In this document: one piece after another, positions 27,785 to 37,465 of the stretch
Position numbering within the stretch: position 1 is the first letter of the stretch
Layout of the letters: each line of letters begins with the position of its first letter
Assembly (NCBI GenBank): GCA_028873815.1
Contig: JAPPNN010000040.1
Span: forward strand, 84,458 to 148,457
Reading direction: 5' to 3'
DNA length: 64,000 nt
Source of the DNA: Gemmatimonadota bacterium
Lineage (GTDB): Bacteria > Gemmatimonadota > Gemmatimonadetes > Longimicrobiales > Gaopeijiaceae
Notes under the pieces: model-generated
Database searches by the model: none
What the model was told of the DNA's origin: nothing
What the model saw: only the letters and a program-made list of their open reading frames with translations
Position numbers and translations under genes: made by a program

Positions 27785-29724
27785 GGGCCGCCGCGGTCGC
27801 GCTACTGCTCGCGGCGGTTCTGCCGTCGGCCCTGGCGGCGCAACAGGCCGTGGCGGGCAACGCGCTGCTGGATGCAGCCCGGCGCGGTGAACTGGAGGCG
27901 GTCCGCGATTTGATCGGCCGCGGTGCCGACGCGGATGCGAAGCGCGGCGACGGGATGACCGCGCTGCACTTCGCCGCCGAACACGGGCATGACGCGGTGG
28001 CCCGCGCGTTGATCGACGCGGGCGCGGCGGTTGATGCCGGGACTCGAATCGGCCGCTACACGCCGCTCCACGTGGCTGCGCGGGCCGGATACGGCGCCAT
28101 CGTCGCACATCTGCTCGAATCCGGCGCCGACCCGGACGCCGTGACGACGAACAGCGGCGTGACGGCGCTGCACCTGGCGGCGGGCGCCGTGGAGGGCGAG
28201 GCGGCGGTAACTGCCCTGCTCGAGCACGGCGCCGACCCGAACGCCCGGGAGGGGTCGGCGGGTCAGACGCCCCTCATGTTCGCGGCGGCCGCGAATCGGC
28301 CCGGCGCGGTGACCGTGCTGATCGAGGCGGGCGCCGACCCCGACATCGCGACCGCCGTGGTGGATGTCCTGCCCAGTCTGGCGCTGGACCGTGAGGCCAA
28401 CCGCCGGTTCCGCGACATGTTGGGCGCGGCACCGGAGACGCTCGGACGATACGGGCCCGAGGCCGCTCCACAAGCCGGACGGCCCGACGAACCCGGTCCG
28501 GCCCGCGTCCAGGCAGCCATCCGTGCACAGCGGGAGTTCCTTCGCTCCGGCTACGATGTGGGCGAGGTCACCCCCCACTCGCTCGGCCGCACCGGGCCGG
28601 ACTACCCGGGCGGCCCCGACCTCGTGCGGCCCCCGTACCGCGAGGTGCTCGTCGGTCGGACCGGCGGAATGACCGCGCTGCTGTATGCCGCTCGCGAGGG
28701 GCACACCGAAGCGGCCACGGCCCTGCTCGACGGCGGCGCGAACATCGACCGGGTCAGCGCGGACGCCACGAGCCCACTGCTCATGGCGGCGCTCAACGGC
28801 CAGTTCGACCTGGCGCTCGTCCTGATCGGGCGCGGGGCCGATCCGGATCTCGCCGCATCGACGGACGGCGCCTCGCCCCTGTTCGCCGTCCTGCAGACCC
28901 ATTGGGCACCCAAGTCCAACTATCCACAGCCGCGCGCGCAGGACGTGCAGCAGGTAGGGCACATGGACGTGCTCCGCGCGCTGCTCGAAGCCGGAGCCGA
29001 CCCCAACCCGCGCCTGAACACGCACCTCTGGTACTGGGAGTACGGGCTCACCAAGATGGGGATTGACCTCACCGGCGCGACGCCATTCTGGCGCGCGGCC
29101 TTCGCGCAGGATCTCGACGCGATGAAGCTCCTCGTCGCGCACGGCGCGGACCCCCACATCCCGACCCGGTGGCCTGAAGTCGGAATGCGCGAGCGGCGGC
29201 AGCAGGACGGCCGGCAGCAGGAAGACTCCGCTCTTCCCTGGATACCGGAGGGCGCGCAAAACGCCTGGCCGATCCACGCCGCGGCGGGAGGCGGATACCT
29301 GGGACTGGGGGCGTTCAGCGTCCGGAACCGGCCCGACCAGTTCATCGCCGCCGTCAGATACCTGATCGAGGAACTCGGCGCGGACGTCAACCAGCGCGAT
29401 TCCTGGCTCTACACGCCGATGCACTACGCGGCCTCCCGCGGAGACAACCAACTCATCGAGTACCTGGTTTCGCAGGGAGGCGACGTCACCGCGATCACGC
29501 GCCTCGGACAGTCCACGGCCGACATGGCCCGCGGTGGCCGGGCCGGTTTCTTCACCCGCGTCCCGTACCCGGAAACGGTCGAGCTGCTGACCGGTCTGGG
29601 TTCGTCCCTCCTGTGCCTCCACACGCATTTCCTGGATACCGGGGACTTCTGCACCGGTGCGGGCGTCGACGACCCCTGGGCGCCCGCCGCAACGGATGCG
29701 GAGCGAAAGCGGCCCGGTTCATGA
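27781..29724 (+). CDS. Secreted ankyrin-repeat protein
   Basis: This 647-residue protein has a signal peptide (RAAAVALLLAAVLPSALAAQ) and two groups of ankyrin repeats, about residues 25-200 and 290-600, each with TALHFAAEHGH or TPLHVAARAGY-type units and GADPDA turns. Between them is a Pro/Arg-rich linker of about 90 residues. The ATG overlaps the DUF1552 stop (ATGA). Presence of an ankyrin protein behind DUF1592/DUF1552 is recurrent in environmental genomes (from general knowledge) and suggests a secreted complex. Confidence 0.9.
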   Translation: MRAAAVALLLAAVLPSALAAQQAVAGNALLDAARRGELEAVRDLIGRGADADAKRGDGMTALHFAAEHGHDAVARALIDAGAAVDAGTRIGRYTPLHVAARAGYGAIVAHLLESGADPDAVTTNSGVTALHLAAGAVEGEAAVTALLEHGADPNAREGSAGQTPLMFAAAANRPGAVTVLIEAGADPDIATAVVDVLPSLALDREANRRFRDMLGAAPETLGRYGPEAAPQAGRPDEPGPARVQAAIRAQREFLRSGYDVGEVTPHSLGRTGPDYPGGPDLVRPPYREVLVGRTGGMTALLYAAREGHTEAATALLDGGANIDRVSADATSPLLMAALNGQFDLALVLIGRGADPDLAASTDGASPLFAVLQTHWAPKSNYPQPRAQDVQQVGHMDVLRALLEAGADPNPRLNTHLWYWEYGLTKMGIDLTGATPFWRAAFAQDLDAMKLLVAHGADPHIPTRWPEVGMRERRQQDGRQQEDSALPWIPEGAQNAWPIHAAAGGGYLGLGAFSVRNRPDQFIAAVRYLIEELGADVNQRDSWLYTPMHYAASRGDNQLIEYLVSQGGDVTAITRLGQSTADMARGGRAGFFTRVPYPETVELLTGLGSSLLCLHTHFLDTGDFCTGAGVDDPWAPAATDAERKRPGS

Positions 29725-30869
29725 AGACCGCGGCGCTATGTCTGACTCTTGCCGCCGCTCTTGCTGTCTCGGGGTGCGAGAGTGGCGACCGCGCCGCCAC
29801 CGCAACGATGGGTGGGACGGACATCGTGAAGGGGGGAGACGACCGCACGGGACCGTACGATCCGGTGGCTGGGTGGTGGAAGGCCGCACCCAACCACGAC
29901 GACGAGTGGGGCTGGGGTCAGGTGGCCGGCGTGGCGGTGGACCACCCGGATCGAATCATCGTGGTCACGCGCGGCGACTGGCCCACCGATCGGTCGGTGC
30001 CCCGCGAGGGGCGGTTGCGGCGCACGAACTTCGTGGTCGTGGCCAACGGGAACGGCGAGATCGTCGAACGGTGGGCCCAGTGGGACTCGATCTTCACGCT
30101 CCCGCACCAGGTGTACATCAACCCCTACGACCCCGACCGGCACGTGTGGGTGATCGACAGCGGGGGCGGCCAGGGCCATATGCAGGTCGTCAAGTTCACC
30201 AACGATGGCAGCGAGATCGTCATGCGCCTCGGCGAGCGCGACCATCCGAAGACGCGCGCTACCGCCCGTGCACGGTCAGACTGGGGCCCCTACACCTACG
30301 GCTGGCCGTCGAAGCTGGCGTTCCTCCCGGACGGGAGCTTCCTTCTGGCCGACGGGTACTGGAATTCGCGGATCATCAAGTACTCCGAGGACGGCGAGTT
30401 CATCATGCAGTGGGGCGGCCTCGGCACCGGTCCAAGCGAGTTCGACCTCCTTCACGGGCTCGCGGTAGACGATGACCGCGTCTACGTCGGGGACCGTCAG
30501 AACGAGCGCCTTCAGCTGTTCACGCACGACGGTGAGTTTATCGAGGAATGGCCGAACATCTTCGACCCGGTGAACATCTGGCCCGATGAGAACGGCACCG
30601 TATGGGTCCTGGACGCCAGCCTGAACCGTGTCCTGAAGTACGACCGCGATGGCGTCCTTCGGGACTACTGGGGCGCATACGGCGCTGCCGGCGCGATCGG
30701 TCGCGGCACCTGGCCGGGCGGGCTGTCGTTGCCCCACCAGATGGACATGGATGAGAACGGCACCCTGTACATCGCATCGTACAGCGGGGGCTGGATCAAC
30801 AAGTTCACGCCGAAGCCGGACGCGGACCCGGACAGGCTCATCGGGCCCAGGCTGCTGCTCACGCGTTGA
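29721..30869 (+). CDS. NHL/six-bladed beta-propeller lipoprotein
   Basis: This 382-residue protein has a lipobox VSGC and an ATG overlapping the preceding stop by 4 bases. It shows NHL-type blades such as GWPSKLAFLPDGSFLLADGY, DRQNERLQLFTHDGEFI and VLDASLNRVLKYDRDG, with HQMDMDENGTLYIAS near the end. It resembles the propeller of peptidyl-alpha-hydroxyglycine lyases but without a demonstrable active site. It is the last gene of the DUF1592/DUF1552/ankyrin chain. Confidence 0.88.
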   Translation: MKTAALCLTLAAALAVSGCESGDRAATATMGGTDIVKGGDDRTGPYDPVAGWWKAAPNHDDEWGWGQVAGVAVDHPDRIIVVTRGDWPTDRSVPREGRLRRTNFVVVANGNGEIVERWAQWDSIFTLPHQVYINPYDPDRHVWVIDSGGGQGHMQVVKFTNDGSEIVMRLGERDHPKTRATARARSDWGPYTYGWPSKLAFLPDGSFLLADGYWNSRIIKYSEDGEFIMQWGGLGTGPSEFDLLHGLAVDDDRVYVGDRQNERLQLFTHDGEFIEEWPNIFDPVNIWPDENGTVWVLDASLNRVLKYDRDGVLRDYWGAYGAAGAIGRGTWPGGLSLPHQMDMDENGTLYIASYSGGWINKFTPKPDADPDRLIGPRLLLTR

Positions 30870-30958
30870 GCCTGGAGTAACTGCCCGCCGAAAGGCCGAT
30901 CGGCCCCAGCGGCTTCACACTGTTCCCGGCGTCGCCCTGTCCAACCAAAGCTGAATTC

Positions 30959-30973
30959 TCAACACAATGTTGA
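30959..30973. promoter_or_regulatory. Candidate BlaI-type operator palindrome
   Basis: TCAACA-CAA-TGTTGA is a perfect 6-bp inverted repeat with a 3-base spacer, 88 bases before the ATG of the BlaI-family gene and within a short A/T-rich patch (GTTGATTTTTCAG). BlaI/MecI repressors bind short dyads near their own promoters, so autoregulation here is likely. The consensus differs from TACA-N-TGTA. Confidence 0.45.
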
Positions 30974-31060
30974 TTTTTCAGCATCAGTCCGTTATCGTTA
31001 GGGATCGGCGGGCGACGACACAGAGTCGCTCGTCTTCACCGCAGGTCAAGCGAGGCCGCA

Positions 31061-31444
31061 GTGACCCACCTGCCACAACTCAGCCGACGAGAGCGCGAGG
31101 TCATGGACATCGTCCACGAAATGGGCGATGCAACCGCCGTCCAGATCCGGGAGCGAATGGCCGACCCGCCTACTGACTCGGCCGTCCGGTCGGTGCTGCG
31201 GATCCTCGTCGAGAAGGGACATCTGTCAAGCGCCTACGATGGGCCGCGCTACGTCTACTCACCCACGGTCCCGGCACAACGAGCGCGCAGCTCGGCCATG
31301 CGGCATGTCCTGAGGACGTTCTTCGGCGGCTCGGTGGAGGGCGCGGTCGCCACGCTGCTCCAGATGGAGGACAGCGAGCTCACACCTGAGGAGCGCGCGC
31401 GCATCAAGGCGCTGATCGACCAGGCATCCGAGGAGGGACGGTGA
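31061..31444 (+). CDS. BlaI/MecI/CopY-family transcriptional repressor
   Basis: This 127-residue winged-helix repressor reads LPQLSRREREVMDIVHEMGD, TAVQIRERMADPPTDSAVRS and VLRILVEKGHLSSAYDGPRY with YSPTVPAQRARSSAM, the standard Penicillinase_R pattern. Such repressors are cleaved when a partner M56 (BlaR1-like) protease is activated. Here the partner is the next gene, which overlaps it by 4 bases (GTGA). Confidence 0.95.
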   Translation: MTHLPQLSRREREVMDIVHEMGDATAVQIRERMADPPTDSAVRSVLRILVEKGHLSSAYDGPRYVYSPTVPAQRARSSAMRHVLRTFFGGSVEGAVATLLQMEDSELTPEERARIKALIDQASEEGR

Positions 31445-33618
31445 TGGACTGGCTGACCGCACCTCTGTTCCAAAGCATGTTCGAGCTCCTCATAAGGGCG
31501 ACCATCCTGCTGTCGGCAGCTCTGGCATTGGCGTGGCTCACCCGCAAGGGACCCGCGAGGGTCCGTCATCTGCTGTGGACGATGAACTTCGCGCTCCTCC
31601 TCTCGCTGCCTGCCCTCAGCCTCCTGGTCCCCTCATGGGAGGTGCCGGTCATCCCCTCCAAGGGTAGCGTTCCACCGGCAGTCGTCTCTCCTGAGCCTGC
31701 CCCGGTCAATGGTACGGCAAGCCTGTCCTTCACGCTGCCCGCACCCGTGCTCCCCGAGGCCAGACCCGCACGAGTCCCGGTGAGGGGGTCAGTGCCGCCG
31801 AAGCGCTACATCCCCATACCACTCCTTTTCTGGGGCGTAGGCTGCGCGGCCTCACTGGCGTCGCTGGCGATGAGCGGGCTTCGGTTCGCAAGACTGGTCC
31901 GCACGGCGACTCCGCTCTGCGATCCCGCCCGGCTCCGACAGGTGGAAGCGGTCCGCCAGCGATTGAGAATCCCCGGCGCGGTGCGGGTCGTTCTGAACCC
32001 GGCAGCCACGACACCCATGACGGGCGGGTTGCGGAAGCCTGTGGTCCTGCTCCCCATGTCGGCGACGCTGTGGACCCACGAGCGATGGACCGTGGTGCTG
32101 GCGCATGAATTGATCCACGTGCGTCGCCGTGACGTGCTCCGGCAACTCATGGTACGGGCCGGGCTCGCGCTTTACTGGTTCCACCCCTTGAGCTGGGTGG
32201 CCGCGTGGCTTGCGGCAACCGCGAGCGAGGAAGCCTGTGACGAGGAGGTGTTGGCCTTCGGTACCCGCCCCTCCAGGTACGCCACCCATCTCCTCTCGCT
32301 CGCAGGGGGCATGAGCCCCTATCGCCCCGTCTTGTCCCTGCCGATGGCCCAGCGCTCGCAGTCGCAGCTGGAGAGGAGAATCGCGGCCATCCTCAATCCG
32401 GACCCACCGCATCGGAGCAGCATGGCCACCGCAATTGTAGTCACGGCGATCGGCGCAGTGGGCGTCTCTGCGGCAGTCGCCGATCCTGTCCAGACCGTCC
32501 AGCAGGACACCGTCACGGCGGTGGTCGCCGCCCGGATAGGGGACGAGGCCATGGGCGCCGAGCGAGAGGAGTACATCTTCGGCGAGGTGACCTCCGTGGC
32601 CGCGGATAGTGACGGCCGGATCTACGTCGCGGACCAACTCACGCCGTCGGTTCGGGTCTTCGGGTCCGATGGGGAGTTCGTAGCATGGATTGGACGGGAG
32701 GGCGAAGGGCCCGGCGAGTTCACATGGCCGGTCGACATTCTGCCCGCAGCCGATGGAAGGCTCTTTGTGCGGGGATCGCGCGTCACAACGTTTGCGGCGA
32801 GTGCTTCGTCGGAGTATCCGGACGCGGTAGTAGACACCTGGAGAACTCCTGCGCTCTCCAATACCGGTTCCGAGCGGGCCCGACTGGTCGACGGTGTCTA
32901 CTACTACCCGCACTATACCTCCATCCGCGATGAGCCCGTCGACTACTTCTACATGAAGTACGGTCCAGGGGGGCACACGGGTGACACGGTCAGAGTGCCC
33001 GCCGTGGGGAACCTCGGGAGACAGTTTACGGCGTTCTACATGGTCAACGCGGGAGGCGGCTGGTTGGTCGATGGACTGAACATCGTACCCTTCGGTCCCC
33101 GCGCGGACTGGGACATGACCGAGCGTGGGACGATCATCGCGAGCGATGGAGAGACCTACCGGATCCAGGAGTTCGACCAGGATGGCCGGCTTCTCCGGAC
33201 GATCACCGGCCCGGAGATGGAGAGGCGAGCCGTGCCCCTCGCCGAACGCGCGGACAGCATGAGGGCGCTCGAGGCGCGCATCGATTCCCTTCCCGTGCCG
33301 CTCGAAGATGTCATGCACGTCGCGCCGGAGATCCTGCGCGGTGAGATCCCGGACTCGCTGCCGGCGTCCATCGCGCTTCATGTAGGCACCGGCAACCGCA
33401 TCTGGGTAGAGCGCTGGCCCCCGGAAGGCCGAGGATCGTCCCGCTACTACGACGTCCTGGAATACGACGGTCGCTACAGGGGCACCGTCGTCGTCCCGGC
33501 GCCATTGCTGGCGGACCCGCCGCCATTCTTCGGGGAAGACGTCATCGTCGGCGTTGTCATGGACCCGACAACCGAGGTGCACTCCGTCGTCGCTCTCCGC
33601 TTTCGCCTACCTGGGTAA
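31441..33618 (+). CDS. M56 (BlaR1-like) metallopeptidase fused to beta-propeller sensor
   Basis: This 725-residue protein combines an N-terminal multi-pass M56 peptidase (about residues 1-330) with zinc motif H222-E-L-I-H226 (AHELIHVRRRD) and a downstream Glu in ATASEEACDEEV, a TM near residue 325-345 (ATAIVVTAIGAVGVSAAVA) and an extracytoplasmic six-bladed propeller (about 360-725: VTSVAADSDGRIYVADQLTP, WIGREGEGPGEFTWPVDI). BlaR1 has a penicillin-binding sensor in that position; here a propeller takes its place. The signal sensed is unknown. The BlaI-like repressor is directly upstream. Confidence 0.92.
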   Translation: MMDWLTAPLFQSMFELLIRATILLSAALALAWLTRKGPARVRHLLWTMNFALLLSLPALSLLVPSWEVPVIPSKGSVPPAVVSPEPAPVNGTASLSFTLPAPVLPEARPARVPVRGSVPPKRYIPIPLLFWGVGCAASLASLAMSGLRFARLVRTATPLCDPARLRQVEAVRQRLRIPGAVRVVLNPAATTPMTGGLRKPVVLLPMSATLWTHERWTVVLAHELIHVRRRDVLRQLMVRAGLALYWFHPLSWVAAWLAATASEEACDEEVLAFGTRPSRYATHLLSLAGGMSPYRPVLSLPMAQRSQSQLERRIAAILNPDPPHRSSMATAIVVTAIGAVGVSAAVADPVQTVQQDTVTAVVAARIGDEAMGAEREEYIFGEVTSVAADSDGRIYVADQLTPSVRVFGSDGEFVAWIGREGEGPGEFTWPVDILPAADGRLFVRGSRVTTFAASASSEYPDAVVDTWRTPALSNTGSERARLVDGVYYYPHYTSIRDEPVDYFYMKYGPGGHTGDTVRVPAVGNLGRQFTAFYMVNAGGGWLVDGLNIVPFGPRADWDMTERGTIIASDGETYRIQEFDQDGRLLRTITGPEMERRAVPLAERADSMRALEARIDSLPVPLEDVMHVAPEILRGEIPDSLPASIALHVGTGNRIWVERWPPEGRGSSRYYDVLEYDGRYRGTVVVPAPLLADPPPFFGEDVIVGVVMDPTTEVHSVVALRFRLPG

Positions 33619-33762
33619 TGGTGCTGGCCATACCGCCCAGCCCACCCGTCATCACGCGAAACCGACCCCCCGATCGAGCCGTAGGTGTCCAGTGTGACAT
33701 GGGCGGTGCTGCAACGAATCGGGCCAGTTCGCTCATGGGTGCGACTCGGGCGGGAAGTCATC

Positions 33763-34854
33763 ATGGGAACAGGCACGAAGGTGTTTGTCGGCACGATCGT
33801 CGCCGGAGGCCTGGGAGCCTCGGCGTTCGCAATGTTCGCGGCCAGGGGGGGCGAGACCGAGGTGGACACCGTCCCCGTGGAGAGGGGCGAGATCGTGGAC
33901 CGCGCCCTCGCGGTCGGACGCATCGAACCACTCGTCGAAGTAAGCGTGAAGTCCCAGCTCGCGGGCGTCGTGCGTCGGATGTTCAAGGAACCCGGCCAAT
34001 ACGTCCAGCGGGGTGAACCTCTGCTCGAAGTCCAGCCCAACCCGACACCGATCGAACTGGTCGAGGCGCGCCGCTCCATCGAATTGCGCGAGATCGAGTT
34101 GCAGCAACTCGAGCGGCGTCGCGACCGGCTCGCCACGTTGCGCGAACAGGGGCTCGCGTCGGAGGAGGAGTTCGAGGACGCCAGCTACTCGTTCAGCGAA
34201 GTCTCGCTCCAGCTCCAGATCGCCCGCGAACGCCTGGCCCTGCTCTCGGAAGGGCGCGTGACCATCGGAGACGAGGCCTTGGAGACGGTCATTCAGAGCC
34301 CCATCCAGGGCTTCATTCTCGAGAAGATGGTGGAAATCGGGGACCCTGTAGTCCCGCTGACGACGTTCCAGGAAGGGACCGTCCTCATGACGATGGCCGA
34401 GATGGACGAATTGCTCTTCCGGGGAACCGTCGACGAAATCGATGTGGGTCGGCTGACGGAGGGAATGCCGGTCGAGGTCACGATCGGGGCCCTTCCCGAC
34501 GCGCGGGTCGACGGGCGACTGACGAAGATCTCGCTCACCGGACGTGACGAGGAGAACGCCACCACCTTTCCGGTTGAAATCGCGGTCGTACCCGCCGCGG
34601 GCATCCTGCTTAGAGCCGGCTATTCGGCCAACGCCCAGGTGATCATCGAGCGTCGTTCGGACATCCTGATCATCCCGGAGCGCGTGGTCAGGTTCGAGGA
34701 TGGAGGCACGTTCGTGACGGTTCGGCTGGGGCCCGAGCAGACCGAGGAGCGCGAGATCAGGACGGGGCTCAGCGACGGGATCAGTGTCGAGGTCGTCGAC
34801 GGCCTCGCGGAGGGCGAGCGCGTCATGGAGCCCCCGCGGCGCGAGATCACCTAG
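33763..34854 (+). CDS. HlyD/MacA-type periplasmic adaptor
   Basis: This 363-residue membrane fusion protein starts at the ATG at 33763, which gives a short cytoplasmic tail and one TM (VFVGTIVAGGLGASAFAMFA). The lipoyl/biotinyl-like half is VEVSVKSQLAGVVRRMFKEP and GQYVQRGEPLLEVQ, followed by a coiled coil (about 95-160), then TVIQSPIQGFILEKMVEIGD and a beta-barrel/MP domain to the end. It pairs with MacB-type permeases, and two such genes follow after 23 bases. Confidence 0.92.
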   Translation: MGTGTKVFVGTIVAGGLGASAFAMFAARGGETEVDTVPVERGEIVDRALAVGRIEPLVEVSVKSQLAGVVRRMFKEPGQYVQRGEPLLEVQPNPTPIELVEARRSIELREIELQQLERRRDRLATLREQGLASEEEFEDASYSFSEVSLQLQIARERLALLSEGRVTIGDEALETVIQSPIQGFILEKMVEIGDPVVPLTTFQEGTVLMTMAEMDELLFRGTVDEIDVGRLTEGMPVEVTIGALPDARVDGRLTKISLTGRDEENATTFPVEIAVVPAAGILLRAGYSANAQVIIERRSDILIIPERVVRFEDGGTFVTVRLGPEQTEEREIRTGLSDGISVEVVDGLAEGERVMEPPRREIT

Positions 34855-34877
34855 GCTCGCGCGGTCGTGAAAACGCC

Positions 34878-36122
34878 GTGAGGCTGGTCGACGGGGTCCG
34901 GCAACTGTGGGCGGACCTTTCCGCGCAGCGTCTGCGGACGATCCTGACCGTGCTCGGGATCACCTGGGGCACGGTGGCGGTCGTCGTTCTGCTCGCCTTC
35001 TCGGTCGGGCTCGAGCGCCAGACGATCAAGCGGTTTCACGGGCTGGGCGACCGGATCGTCGTGCTCTTCGGTGGACGAACGGTGCTGGCTCACGCGGGAT
35101 TCAGGGAGGGGCGAACAATCCGGCTCCGCGAAACGGATGCTCAAATCCTCGCCCGCCAGATCCCCGACATCACGATGATCAGCCCGGAGTACTCGACGCG
35201 TGAGGCGCCTGTCCGCCGCGGCCGGAACTCGCTCAGTCCCAATATCACCGGCATTCATCCCGTGTACGGCGAGATGCGGAACATCTTCCCGCTACCGGGT
35301 GGCCGATTCATCAACGAACGGGATCAGGATGAGCGGCGGCGCGTGGTGTTTCTCGGCGACGAGGTCGCCAGCGTCCTGTTCGGTGACATGGATCCCGTTG
35401 GCGAACAGGTGCGGATAGGGGACTCCCCCTTCACCGTGATCGGCGTCCTCCAACCCAAGGTTCAGAACAGTTCCTACAACTCGCGCGACGAAGACCGGGT
35501 GTTCATTCCGGCGAGCACGCACGCCGCCCTTTTCGGCTCGCGCTACGTCTCGAACCTGGTCTACCGAACCGCGGACGCCTCGCGCACCGAGGCGGTAGAA
35601 GCGCGAGTCTACGAGGTGTTGGGCAGGAAGTACCGCTTCAATCCACAGGACGAAGACGCACTCGAACTCTGGGACACGGCCGAATGGGAGCGCATGTTCG
35701 GCTACCTGTTCCTCGGGTTCAAGCTGTTCTTCGCGATCGTGGGCAGCTTCACGCTCAGCGTAGGAGGGATCGGCGTCGCGAACATCATGTACATCGTCGT
35801 GCACGAACGGACGCGCGAGATCGGGATCAAGCGCTCGGTCGGCGCGACCCGACGGTCGATCCTCTGGCAGTTCCTCGTGGAGAGCGCCCTCATCGTGGCT
35901 GTCGGGGCCGCGCTCGGCGTCCTTGGTTCGGCAGGAATCGTGAAACTGATGTCTCTGCTTCCCATGCAGGAGTCCATGCAGGAGATCGTGGGCACGCCTG
36001 TGATCTCGCTCCAGGTGGCTGCCGTCACGATGGCGCTGCTTGCGTTTATCGCGATGCTCGCCGGCTTGTTGCCCGCCCGTCGCGCTGCGGCGCTGGATCC
36101 GGTCGAATGTCTTCGTCACTAG
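34878..36122 (+). CDS. MacB/FtsX-type ABC transporter permease
   Basis: This 414-residue permease starts at GTG 34878. It has an N-terminal TM (RLRTILTVLGITWGTVAVVV), a large periplasmic MacB core domain (about 50-270) and three C-terminal TMs, with the conserved GGIGVANIMYIVVHERTREI then GIKRSVGATRR coupling segment. It should export a substrate or transmit force to the periplasm with the adaptor. No ATP-binding subunit gene is found nearby, so a partner ATPase must be encoded elsewhere. Confidence 0.93.
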   Translation: MRLVDGVRQLWADLSAQRLRTILTVLGITWGTVAVVVLLAFSVGLERQTIKRFHGLGDRIVVLFGGRTVLAHAGFREGRTIRLRETDAQILARQIPDITMISPEYSTREAPVRRGRNSLSPNITGIHPVYGEMRNIFPLPGGRFINERDQDERRRVVFLGDEVASVLFGDMDPVGEQVRIGDSPFTVIGVLQPKVQNSSYNSRDEDRVFIPASTHAALFGSRYVSNLVYRTADASRTEAVEARVYEVLGRKYRFNPQDEDALELWDTAEWERMFGYLFLGFKLFFAIVGSFTLSVGGIGVANIMYIVVHERTREIGIKRSVGATRRSILWQFLVESALIVAVGAALGVLGSAGIVKLMSLLPMQESMQEIVGTPVISLQVAAVTMALLAFIAMLAGLLPARRAAALDPVECLRH

Positions 36123-36178
36123 CACCGGCGCACCACGCCCGCGCATCGGCGCACCACACCCGCAGCGTGGTCTGACCG

Positions 36179-37423
36179 ATGTGGAAGATGCTCCTGGCGG
36201 AGGTGCTCGGCGACCTGCGGGCCCACCGCACCCGAACCTTTCTAACCATCTTCGCCATGGTGTGGGGCACGATCTCGATCGTCCTGCTGCTTGCCTTCGG
36301 CCAGGGGCTCCGGAACCAGGTTTCGGTCGGCCTGCTCAATGCGGGAGAGCGAATCTTCATGGTCTACGGCGGCCAGACGAGCCTTGAGCACCAGGGTCTC
36401 TCGAAGGGACGCCGGGTACGGTTGCGGGAGGATGATCTCGACCTGGTCCTGCGTGCGATCCCGGAGTTCGAGTTCGGCAGCCCGTCCTACGGACGCGGCA
36501 GGACGCATATCGAGGCGGGCGAGAACCAGACCACGACCTACATGGAGGGCGTGGCCCCGATCTTCTCCGAGCTGCGGCGTATGTTCCCCGCCCCCGGCGG
36601 ACGGTTCATCAATCAGCGCGACATCGATCAGCGGCGGCGCGTGCTCTTCCTCGGCGACGGGATCGCGGCGCGCCTGTTCGGCGACACACCGCCCGTGGGA
36701 CAGGCCGTTCTGCTCGACGGGCTCTCCTTTCGGGTGATCGGAGTGATGGAATCCAAGTTCCAGGACTCGAGCAACAACGGTCCGGATGAAGACCGCGCCG
36801 TGATTCCTGCCTCTACCTTCCGGAGCATCTACGGCAACGAGTTCGTGAACCACCTTCTCGTGCGCCCCCGCAACGTCGCGGACGCACCGGTCGCCAAGCG
36901 GGAGCTGTACCGGGTCCTCGGCGGCCGGCACAGGTTCGACCCGACGGACGAACGAGCGCTCGGCATCTGGGACTTCATCGAGGATGAGAAGATCGTGGGT
37001 CAGATCGGGTTCGGCATCCAGGTCTTCCTGGGGCTCGTGGGTGCCTTCACCCTGCTGGTCGCCGGGGTCGGCGTCGCGAACATCATGTATGTCGTCGTGC
37101 GTGAGCGGACGCGGGAAATCGGCATCAGGCTCGCAGTGGGCGCGCGCCGACGGCACATCGTCAACCAGTTCCTGTGCGAGGCGATCCTCATCGCGGTCGG
37201 CGGCGGCCTGCTGGGACTCTCCATCGCCGCGCTCCTGGTGACCGGCATCGACAGCATTCCCAGCGACAACCCGGCCATGGAGTACATCCTGAACCCGAAA
37301 CTCTCGCTGCCGATCGCGTCGATCTGCGTCGGCATGCTCATGGCGATCGGCCTCGTGGCCGGAATCCTGCCCGCGCGCAAGGCGGCGCGTCTCGATCCGG
37401 TGGAGTCGCTGCGGTACGAGTGA
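36179..37423 (+). CDS. MacB/FtsX-type ABC transporter permease (paralogue)
   Basis: This second 414-residue permease, clearly paralogous to the first, has an N-terminal TM (RTFLTIFAMVWGTISIVLLL), a periplasmic core and C-terminal TMs with GVGVANIMYVVVRERTREIG and IRLAVGARRR. Equal lengths and matching motif order suggest the two form a heterodimer. The 56-base gap between them is short and has no obvious terminator. Confidence 0.93.
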   Translation: MWKMLLAEVLGDLRAHRTRTFLTIFAMVWGTISIVLLLAFGQGLRNQVSVGLLNAGERIFMVYGGQTSLEHQGLSKGRRVRLREDDLDLVLRAIPEFEFGSPSYGRGRTHIEAGENQTTTYMEGVAPIFSELRRMFPAPGGRFINQRDIDQRRRVLFLGDGIAARLFGDTPPVGQAVLLDGLSFRVIGVMESKFQDSSNNGPDEDRAVIPASTFRSIYGNEFVNHLLVRPRNVADAPVAKRELYRVLGGRHRFDPTDERALGIWDFIEDEKIVGQIGFGIQVFLGLVGAFTLLVAGVGVANIMYVVVRERTREIGIRLAVGARRRHIVNQFLCEAILIAVGGGLLGLSIAALLVTGIDSIPSDNPAMEYILNPKLSLPIASICVGMLMAIGLVAGILPARKAARLDPVESLRYE

Positions 37424-37465
37424 GCGGGGCTCGATGCGCCTCGCGTTATCTCGCCGGGGATCCAA

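Noticed and set aside
27802..29628. Long minus-strand frame opposite the ankyrin gene
   Set aside because: It is the shadow of a G+C-rich repeat gene; the plus-strand ankyrin pattern and 4-base overlaps are decisive.
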